From positions 1 to 12,395 of the forward strand of contig JBJXHG010000089.1 in the NCBI GenBank assembly GCA_046160865.1: a stretch of DNA of 12,395 bases, read 5' to 3'. The notes under the pieces are model-generated. The model was given only the letters and a program-made list of their open reading frames with translations, had not been told where the DNA came from and searched no databases. The stretch comes from JBJXHG01 sp046160865. Lineage in GTDB: Bacteria; Planctomycetota; UBA1135; GCA-002686595. Position numbers and translations under genes: made by a program. This document shows positions 6,767 through 12,395 of this stretch, in pieces; position 1 is the stretch's first letter, and each line of letters begins with the position of its first letter.

Positions 6767-7939
6767 GTGCTCACGATGATCGCGTTCGCGCTGCTTGCCT
6801 CGCTCACGGCTTCACGCCCGGAGTCCATCACGCCAGCGGACATCGACCGCGCGATCGCGCGCGGCACGACGCTGCTCGTCGAACGCCAGGAGTCGCTCGA
6901 CGGACGCGAGGTGCGCGGCGAGTGGCCGTACGAAGGTGTCTACCGGGAGCGCGGCCAGATCCCGATCGGCTACCGCGTCGGCGGAACGGCGATCGGCGGG
7001 CTCGCCTTGCTCGCAGCGACCGAATCGAGTGCCGCCGAGCCCGCTCAAGCCGCGCTGGAGCGCGCGCTCGACTTCGTGCTCGAGGCGCTACGCGAGCCGC
7101 GCATGGCGAGTGGCTTCGCCGGCAGCTACGACGTGCGCGGATGGGGCCACGCGTACGCGCTCGGCTTCTTGTTGGAGCTCGCGCGCGCCGGGCGCGTGCC
7201 GACCGACAAGCGCGAACGCGTCGCGGAGGAGACGCGCGCTCTCATCCGCACGTTGCAGGAGACCGAGATCGAGGGGCGCGGCGGTTGGAACTACGCACGC
7301 GGCGAACGCGCGCGGCCATCGACGTTCATGACCGCATCGACGCTCCTCGCTTTGTTCGAAGCGCGGCGTCAGGGCTTCGTGGTCGACGACGAAGTCGTCG
7401 AGCGCGCGCTCGACGCGCTCGCGTCGGCTCGGCTCGAGACGGGCGCGTTCCAGTACTCGTCGAATCCCGAGCGCGTCACGGGCGAGGGCTTCGAGGACGT
7501 GCGCGGATCGACGGGACGGTCGCCCGTGTGCGAGCTCGTCCTCCACCTCGCGGGTCGCGGCAGCCCGGAGCGCATTCGCAGCGCGCTCGCGCAGTTCTTC
7601 GAGCACTGGGAGTGGCTGGAGAAGCGGCGCAAGCAGACCGGCACGCACGTGCCGCCGTACATGATCGCGCCGTACTACTTCTTCTACGCGCACCGCTACG
7701 CCGCACAGGCGATCGAGCAGTTGCCGGAAGCCGAGCGCGCGCCGCTCCGCGCGCGGCTGCACGAGCTCGTGTGGAAAGTGCGCGAGGAAGACGGCGGCTG
7801 GAACGATCGCGTGTTCCCGCGCAGCGCGTGCTTCGGGACGTCGATGGTCGTGCTCGCGCTCGCGGAGCCGAAACGCGCTGCGCCCGCAGGCTGGAAGCGC
7901 ACCGCGCCGGACGCGCCGGCACCGGCGGGCTCCAAGTGA
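6767..7939 (+). CDS. Prenyltransferase/squalene-oxidase-repeat (terpene-cyclase-like alpha-barrel) protein
   Basis: The product has up to 390 residues. After a hydrophobic N-terminus (about 4-16) it is an all-helical protein with recurring glycine-rich turns ending helices: Gly-Gly-Trp-Asn-Tyr (172-176), Gly-Ala-Phe-Gln-Tyr (226-230) and Asp-Gly-Gly-Trp-Asn (342-346). These resemble the QW-type repeats of the alpha/alpha-barrel shared by squalene cyclases and protein prenyltransferases. The Asp-x-Asp-Asp acid motif of hopene cyclases is not visible, so it is probably not a triterpene cyclase and a reaction should not be assumed. The start is uncertain: GTG at 6767 and ATG at 6776 both give a signal without basic residues. 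The in-frame upstream stretch from 6725 encodes several Arg before the same hydrophobic core, so a rare upstream start is possible. The stop overlaps the recombinase start (GTGA, 7936-7939). Confidence 0.8.
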   Translation: MLTMIAFALLASLTASRPESITPADIDRAIARGTTLLVERQESLDGREVRGEWPYEGVYRERGQIPIGYRVGGTAIGGLALLAATESSAAEPAQAALERALDFVLEALREPRMASGFAGSYDVRGWGHAYALGFLLELARAGRVPTDKRERVAEETRALIRTLQETEIEGRGGWNYARGERARPSTFMTASTLLALFEARRQGFVVDDEVVERALDALASARLETGAFQYSSNPERVTGEGFEDVRGSTGRSPVCELVLHLAGRGSPERIRSALAQFFEHWEWLEKRRKQTGTHVPPYMIAPYYFFYAHRYAAQAIEQLPEAERAPLRARLHELVWKVREEDGGWNDRVFPRSACFGTSMVVLALAEPKRAAPAGWKRTAPDAPAPAGSK

Positions 7940-8934
7940 CGGCGGCGAAGCCGAGCACGAGCCCCGAGCGTGCGAGCCCGCTGCGGGAGCTCGTCCTGCG
8001 TTACCTCGCCGAGCTTGCCGCTGCGCGCGGCGCGTCCGCGCATACGCTGCGCGCGTACCGCGCCGACCTCGACGGCTTCTGCACGTTCGTCGAGAGCGCG
8101 GCGGTCGATCGCGCGGAAGCCGTGACGCCGCTCGTGCTGCGCAGCTATCTCGCACAGCTCGACTCGCGTGGTCTCGCGCGCGCGTCGATCCAGCGCAAGC
8201 TCTCGGCCGCACGCTCGCTCTTCAAGTACTTGCTGCGCCACGGCGCGATCCGCACGCATCCGGCCGCGGGTCTGCGCCCGCGCCGCGGCGAGAAGAAGCT
8301 CCCCCACCACCTGACGATCGGCGAGGTCGAAGCGCTGCTCGCCGCACCGGACGTGACGCGCGCGTCCGGACGCCGCGATCGTGCGCTGCTCGAGCTCATG
8401 TACTCGGCCGGCACGCGCGCCGCCGAGACCGTCGGCCTCGACCGGACCGAAATCGATCTCGCACGCGGCGTCGCGCGCATCGTCGGCAAAGGCCGCAAGG
8501 AGCGTTTGGCCGCGGTCGGGAGCCACGCCGCCACGGCACTGCGCGCATACCTCGCGGACCCACAGCGGCCGCGCCCGCGCCCGCGCGCGGTGAACGCGGT
8601 GTTCTTGAATCCGCGCGGCGGGCGACTGACGACGCGCTCGCTGCAGCGCATCGTCGAGCAGGCACGCATCCAAGCCGGAATCCTGCGCCGCGCGACACCG
8701 CACACGCTGCGGCACAGTTTCGCGACACACTTGCTCGACCGCGGCGCGGACTTGAAGAGCGTGCAGAGCCTGCTCGGTCACGCACATCTCGTGACGACGC
8801 AGATCTACACGCACGTGTCGATCGAGCGCTTGCGCGCCATCTACGAGAAGGCGCACCCGCGTGCGGGGAGCGCGCGCGCGCCGCGACGTCGTGCCGACGC
8901 CGCGGCGAGTCGCTCTGCCGTCACTGGATCGTGA
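7936..8934 (+). CDS. xerC: Tyrosine recombinase of the XerC/XerD family
   Basis: This is a 332-residue site-specific recombinase. An N-terminal SAM-like core-binding domain (about 14-103) has the usual Thr-Leu-Arg-Ala-Tyr-Arg-x-Asp-Leu helix. The catalytic domain (about 122-308) has the full set: Arg161, the beta-hairpin Gly-Lys-Gly-Arg-Lys188-Glu-Arg, His256-x-x-Arg259, His282 and the nucleophile Tyr291 in Thr-Gln-Ile-Tyr-Thr-His-Val. In the family, XerC and XerD together resolve chromosome dimers at dif, while relatives act in mobile elements. No mobile-element genes or inverted ends lie nearby, so a housekeeping role is favoured; XerC against XerD cannot be settled here. The start is a GTG overlapping the upstream stop (GTGA), implying coupled translation. 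A basic, Ala/Arg-rich tail of about 25 residues extends beyond the usual C-terminus. Its last 14 bases overlap the convergent cytochrome gene. Confidence 0.92.
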   Translation: MTAAKPSTSPERASPLRELVLRYLAELAAARGASAHTLRAYRADLDGFCTFVESAAVDRAEAVTPLVLRSYLAQLDSRGLARASIQRKLSAARSLFKYLLRHGAIRTHPAAGLRPRRGEKKLPHHLTIGEVEALLAAPDVTRASGRRDRALLELMYSAGTRAAETVGLDRTEIDLARGVARIVGKGRKERLAAVGSHAATALRAYLADPQRPRPRPRAVNAVFLNPRGGRLTTRSLQRIVEQARIQAGILRRATPHTLRHSFATHLLDRGADLKSVQSLLGHAHLVTTQIYTHVSIERLRAIYEKAHPRAGSARAPRRRADAAASRSAVTGS

Positions 8935-11900
8935 TCGATTGCCACGCCGGCAAGCTCGCCGAAGCGCTCTCGTTCACGACCTGGACGCGGAAGCTGTTCC
9001 ACGTCGCGGGATCGAAGTCGGTCGGCGCCGGCGGCTCGGTGCTGAACGTGCCGTCGATCGTCGCTTGCACGTTCGGCGCCGCAGGTCCGCCGAGCATCAG
9101 CGCATAGATCGTCAGCGCGTCGGCCTCGACCGCGGTCTCCCAGATGCGCCGCGGCACCTCCTCCTGCGTCATGTGCTTCGTCGGATAGAGCGGCAACACG
9201 AAGCTCGCGAACGAGGTCGAGCTCGGTGGCGGGTTCCCGCTGTCCGTGCCCATCTCGAGCACGAGCTTCGCACCGTGTCGTCCGCCGTTCATCGCGACGC
9301 GGAAGCGGCGCGGCGCTTCGTGACGCAGAGCCGTCAATCCGAACGTGCCGGCGTTCACGAGCGCGTGCTGCAGGATGCGCACGGCTTGGATCGACGGCGG
9401 CGTCGGGATCGAAGGCTGCCAGTGGAAGTCGTTCGGCCCCGTGCCCGGGATCCAGTTCTTCGTGAACGACGGCACGTCGGCGTACGCGGAGTTCGTGACG
9501 ACCGGCTCGAGCGTGACGGCGCTCGGCGTGCCCGCGATCGGTGTCGGCGCACCGGTGCCCACCCATGCGAAGCGACGCTCGCTGCCGAGCGGAGTCGCGT
9601 GAACGACGAGCATGTCCGTGCTCGCCGACAGGAGCGCGAGCAACGTCGCGCGCGTGAACGTCGCCGCGCTCGGCTCCTCGCGAAAGACCGGCGGCTCGAC
9701 GGTCAAGTCGTACCAGAAGCCGCGCTGCACCCCGCTGATGTGCGCCTGGATCGCGAAGCCGTGATTGACGAGCCCCGCTTGCGTCTCGAACAGCGTGAAG
9801 AGCGCCGTCGTGCGCGGCGACGACGCGCTGGCCGTCGTGACCGTGTACGAGCGCCCGACGAGCGGACCCACGCCCGGATCGACCTCGCGCACGAACTGCT
9901 TCAAGTCGGGGAACTCGCCCGTGTTGAAGTCGGTCGAAAAGCCGTTCGCCAAGAACGAGTTGATCGAGTCCGCGGTGCCTTCGTGCGCCAAGCCGAAGAT
10001 GCCGGTGCGGATCGAGCTCGTCGTCGAGCCGCTCTTCTCGAGCGTACGCTCCTTCTGGCGGATCATGCGGAACGCCGCTGACTCCATCGGCTGGCGATTG
10101 CCCGGATCGAGCACGTTGGCCGCGAACAGCGTGATCTTGTTGTTGCTGCCCTCGGGCAGCCAGTGGCACTGCACGCACGAGCGCCCGCCGCACACGCCGC
10201 CGTTCTCCGGGTCGGCGAGACCGAGCTCGCGCATGTGGAAGAGCTTCAGTCCGCGCTTCGCGCCGGATCCGCTGGTCTCGTCCGTCGTCTGGCCGATCGC
10301 GCCGCTGAACGTGCGCGAGATCGGCTGCTCGGGATTCGGCGGATACGCGATCGAGAACACGAAGTCGCGATACGCCTCCATCTCGCCCGTGGAGAGTTGA
10401 GTGGAACGACCGAGTAGGTTCACGAACGCCGGATTGAAGTCCAGGAACGACGCGCGGTCGCCGCGCCAGTGCAGCGGTTCGTTCGTGAAGAACGACTGCG
10501 CTTCCGGCAACGTCTCGAAATTCACCATGCCCTGCAGCGTCTGCGTGAACAGGAAAGCCTTGTTCGGCGGGAAGTTCGGCGCGGATGGACTGCCGTTCGT
10601 GATGCTGTCCTTGATGCCCGGCGGATACGGCTGCGTCGAGTTGTCGCTCAGATCCCAGATCAGGTTGTCGCTCCGTCCGTCGAGGTGACAGCTCGCGCAC
10701 GAGACGATGCCGCTCGCGGAATGCTGCGCGCCGTACAAGAACTGCCGGCCCGCGCGCACGTACGACGGCGTCGGATCGCGTTGCAACGCGAAGCGGCGCA
10801 CGACCGTGTCGGTGGCGGGGTCGATCACCGAGACGGAGTTGTCGAGCCGGTTGAGGACGTACACGAGATCGCCGGGATCGCTCGGAAGCCCGCTCGCGTA
10901 CTTGATCGCCAAGCCGCGCGGACCGCTCATCGGATTCGCCGGGGACGGTCCGGTCGGGATCGCGATGCCAGCGATCGTCCACGCGGAGGGCGCGCCCGTC
11001 GGCGTGACGACGCCGACGCGATCGCTGTTGAAGGCTGCGACGTAGAGCTTCTGCAACGATCCACCCGGCTCGTAGGGCACGACGTCGGTCGGCTGCGCGA
11101 GCGCAGCGGTGCTCGGCACCTGCGCGCCCGAGGTGTCGGCGTTCAAGTCGCGGAAGGCGACGACCGGTGTGCTCGTGCCGGCGCCGGTGACGCGCCAGAT
11201 CACGCTGCGCACGAAGCCGAACGGCGCCGCTTTGACCGCCGACTCACCGATGAACGCCTCGAACTGTGCGTCGCCGCCGACGACCCACAGATCGCCCGTG
11301 GCGTCGAAGGCCATGTTGAAGTTCGCCGTCCCGAGCCCGCCGACCTGCGTCACGGCGCCGGTCGTGAGATCGATCGCGCGCACGTCGAAGTCGTAGGCCG
11401 GAAAGCCCGCGGGCAGTGTGTGCCCCTTGCCACCGCGATGTCCGAGGACGAACAGCTGATTGCCCTTCACGAGCGCCGTGCACGGGTCCTTCAACGCCTT
11501 GGTCGGCGCCGCCACGTCGTCGACGAGGTCGATGCGCTCCGATCCGGGCGTCACCGGCGTCAAGTCGGCGGTCGAGACATGCGCGACCGCGCTCTGCGAT
11601 CCGAGCGTCACAAACACGCTCAAGTCATCGGGCGCGAACGCGAGGTGATTCGGCTCGTCACCGATGTACGTGGTGCGCTCGAGCGTCGCGCTCAGCGGTC
11701 CGGCCGAGCTCGACGCGCTCAGCGCGATCACGGACACGGAGTCGCCGAGGAAGTTGCACGTGAAGAGCTTGCCGAGCGCGCTGTTGTAGACGACGGAGAT
11801 CGGCTCGGCGCCGGTCTGCACGCGTTGCAAGAACGCGTTCGTGTGCGTGTCGTAGATCTCGACACAGTTGTCGGGTGTGTTGCACGCGACCAGGTAGTCG

Positions 11901-12037
11901 TGACCCGCGACGCGGGCGACCGCGATCGGCTTGCGCTGCGGGCTCTCGACGTTGAAGTACGCGCCGGTGCCTTGCGCGAGCGCTGCGGGCGCCGCGACGA
12001 GCGCGGCACACGTGAAACGAAGGATGCGAGGAATCAT
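8921..12037 (-). CDS. Large secreted beta-propeller protein with two heme c sites
   Basis: This is a 1038-residue protein. Residues 1-21 are a signal peptide (Ala-Leu-Ala before Gln22). Residues about 30-430 look like a YVTN-type beta-propeller, with blades such as Asp56-Asn-x-Val-Glu-Ile-Tyr-Asp and Asp399-Asn-Ser-Val-Ser-Val-Ile-Asp-Pro. Two c-type heme sites follow, Cys447-Ala-Ser-Cys-His451 and Cys621-Val-Gln-Cys-His625. Between them is a His-Trp-Arg-Gly-Asp-Arg motif (523-528), and Met504 and Met651 are possible distal ligands. The layout resembles diheme cytochrome c peroxidase-like proteins fused to propellers. Electron transfer or peroxide chemistry outside the cytoplasm is plausible but not shown. 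Residues about 730-1038 form a further domain I do not recognise. The start is supported by the signal peptide and a GGAG ten bases upstream. No accessory heme or electron-partner gene is in the window. Confidence 0.88.
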   Translation of the reverse strand: MIPRILRFTCAALVAAPAALAQGTGAYFNVESPQRKPIAVARVAGHDYLVACNTPDNCVEIYDTHTNAFLQRVQTGAEPISVVYNSALGKLFTCNFLGDSVSVIALSASSSAGPLSATLERTTYIGDEPNHLAFAPDDLSVFVTLGSQSAVAHVSTADLTPVTPGSERIDLVDDVAAPTKALKDPCTALVKGNQLFVLGHRGGKGHTLPAGFPAYDFDVRAIDLTTGAVTQVGGLGTANFNMAFDATGDLWVVGGDAQFEAFIGESAVKAAPFGFVRSVIWRVTGAGTSTPVVAFRDLNADTSGAQVPSTAALAQPTDVVPYEPGGSLQKLYVAAFNSDRVGVVTPTGAPSAWTIAGIAIPTGPSPANPMSGPRGLAIKYASGLPSDPGDLVYVLNRLDNSVSVIDPATDTVVRRFALQRDPTPSYVRAGRQFLYGAQHSASGIVSCASCHLDGRSDNLIWDLSDNSTQPYPPGIKDSITNGSPSAPNFPPNKAFLFTQTLQGMVNFETLPEAQSFFTNEPLHWRGDRASFLDFNPAFVNLLGRSTQLSTGEMEAYRDFVFSIAYPPNPEQPISRTFSGAIGQTTDETSGSGAKRGLKLFHMRELGLADPENGGVCGGRSCVQCHWLPEGSNNKITLFAANVLDPGNRQPMESAAFRMIRQKERTLEKSGSTTSSIRTGIFGLAHEGTADSINSFLANGFSTDFNTGEFPDLKQFVREVDPGVGPLVGRSYTVTTASASSPRTTALFTLFETQAGLVNHGFAIQAHISGVQRGFWYDLTVEPPVFREEPSAATFTRATLLALLSASTDMLVVHATPLGSERRFAWVGTGAPTPIAGTPSAVTLEPVVTNSAYADVPSFTKNWIPGTGPNDFHWQPSIPTPPSIQAVRILQHALVNAGTFGLTALRHEAPRRFRVAMNGGRHGAKLVLEMGTDSGNPPPSSTSFASFVLPLYPTKHMTQEEVPRRIWETAVEADALTIYALMLGGPAAPNVQATIDGTFSTEPPAPTDFDPATWNSFRVQVVNESASASLPAWQSITIQ

Positions 12038-12180
12038 GAGGAACGATCTCCGAGCAAGGATGAGGAAACGGACCGTCCGGCGCGTGCGAGACGGTCGTAC
12101 CGAAGGAGTGCGGTGTGCGCGGATTCGACGTTCGCGACTAGCAACGCCGCTATGCGTCCATCTTCTCGGGCACAGTGACT

Positions 12181-12202
12181 GCGGGACCGGTTAACGGTCC
12201 GC
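12181..12202. repeat. Inverted repeat centred on GTTAA
   Basis: GGACCG (12184-12189) pairs with CGGTCC (12195-12200) around GTTAA, and GC/GC outside can extend the stem past a bulged G. It lies about 145 bases upstream of the cytochrome start and could be an operator or a hairpin. A shorter GGACCG palindrome recurs at 12069-12079. Confidence 0.45.
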
Positions 12203-12227
12203 TCGCCGCCGTTGGTTTCATCGAATC

Positions 12228-12263
12228 CGCGCCAACCGCGAACTTTCGTTCGCGGTTGGCGCG
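12228..12263. repeat. Perfect 16-bp inverted repeat with a TTTC loop
   Basis: 12228-12243 is the exact reverse complement of 12248-12263, with only TTTC between. This is the longest perfect stem noticed in the window. Neither strand has a T-run after it, so it is not a textbook terminator. It may end a minus-strand gene lying beyond the window, form part of a leader for a plus-strand gene beyond it, or be a protein-binding palindrome. Confidence 0.7.
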
Positions 12264-12358
12264 TCGCACGGACTGCCGCGCGACCTAGCCTGCATTTCTC
12301 ACCACGTCCGTCGCGAGAGCGCGACAGCTCGCTTCGGGCAAGGCGTTGCATCGGAATC

Positions 12359-12395
12359 GACCGGAGCCGACCTGTTAGGTCGGCGAGGATCGATT
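12359..12395. repeat. Right copy of the GACCG-hairpin-GAGGATCGA element, cut by the window end
   Basis: GACCG (12359-12363) and two bases precede a perfect 8-bp hairpin (12366-12373 with 12377-12384, loop GTT), which is followed at once by GAGGATCGA (12385-12393). Flanks and spacing match positions 26-62, while the stem sequence is different. Whether an outer stem like that of the left copy exists cannot be judged because the window ends. Confidence 0.5.

Larger units (their letters stand above)
12038..12395. other. Intergenic region rich in inverted repeats, no credible gene
   Basis: The 358 bases upstream of the cytochrome gene contain no convincing coding sequence; the open frames here are Arg/Ser-rich and lack family features. 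Inverted repeats are frequent: CGGACCGTCCG (12069-12079), 12181-12202, 12228-12263, 12310-12315 with 12320-12325, and the edge element from 12359. The minus-strand promoter of the cytochrome gene should lie here, but I could not pick out a convincing -35/-10 pair. Confidence 0.6.

Noticed and set aside
6454..6867. 137-codon minus-strand open frame over the gap between the small coiled-coil gene and the prenyltransferase-like gene
   Set aside because: Overlaps the ends of two better supported plus-strand genes and has Arg-rich composition without motifs.
7936..8934. Tyrosine recombinase as evidence of an integrated mobile element
   Set aside because: No att-like direct repeats, tRNA gene, excisionase or phage or plasmid genes nearby; composition matches the neighbours and the protein has Xer-type motifs.
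10469..12178. 569-codon plus-strand open frame antisense to the cytochrome gene
   Set aside because: Low-complexity Arg-rich product. The minus strand carries two CxxCH sites and propeller repeats.
12034..12351. 105-codon minus-strand open frame upstream of the cytochrome gene
   Set aside because: Runs across several palindromes, has Arg/Ser-rich composition, no ribosome site and no recognisable feature.

Overview
The window is very GC-rich DNA with strong G/C bias at third codon positions. As a result, long open frames lie antisense or out of phase to almost every real gene. The gene content fits a Planctomycetota-like bacterium: a secreted HEAT-repeat protein with a C-terminal Trp-Trp tail, a prenyltransferase/squalene-oxidase-repeat protein with an apparent export signal, and a large secreted beta-propeller protein with two heme c sites. 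The lineage is inferred from gene style only. Eight protein genes are supported. No tRNA, rRNA, CRISPR array or complete transposon was seen.

Left block, all minus strand, read from about 5900 down to 123. A TetA-like major facilitator transporter, aminodeoxychorismate synthase (pabB) and a class IV PLP enzyme, most likely aminodeoxychorismate lyase (pabC), are chained by two 4-base ATGA stop/start overlaps. They should be translated as one unit. Together PabB and PabC would turn chorismate into p-aminobenzoate for folate. The glutaminase partner PabA is not in the window. After a 104-base gap come a secreted HEAT-repeat protein and, 50 bases further on, a lipoprotein with an internally duplicated domain. 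The pabC gene holds an in-frame 12-bp minisatellite of eight units, giving eight Pro-Ser-Leu-Val repeats inside the enzyme.

Middle block, plus strand, 5903 to 8934. A 241-base divergent region carries three consecutive hairpins just upstream of a small secreted coiled-coil protein of unknown function. It is followed by the prenyltransferase-like repeat protein and a XerC/D-type tyrosine recombinase with a complete catalytic set. These last two are joined by a GTGA overlap.

Right block, minus strand, 8921 to 12037. A 1038-residue exported protein combines an N-terminal YVTN-type beta-propeller, two CxxCH heme sites and a C-terminal domain I do not recognise. Its 3' end overlaps the recombinase gene by 14 bases, convergently. 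The last 358 bases have no credible gene but hold several inverted repeats, including a perfect 16-bp stem with a 4-base loop.

The most unusual signal is at the two edges. Positions 26-62 and 12359-12393 share the architecture GACCG, two bases, a perfect 8-bp hairpin, then GAGGATCGA touching the hairpin foot. The stem sequences are entirely different in the two copies but stay fully paired. This looks like two members of an uncharacterised dispersed palindromic element or RNA family.
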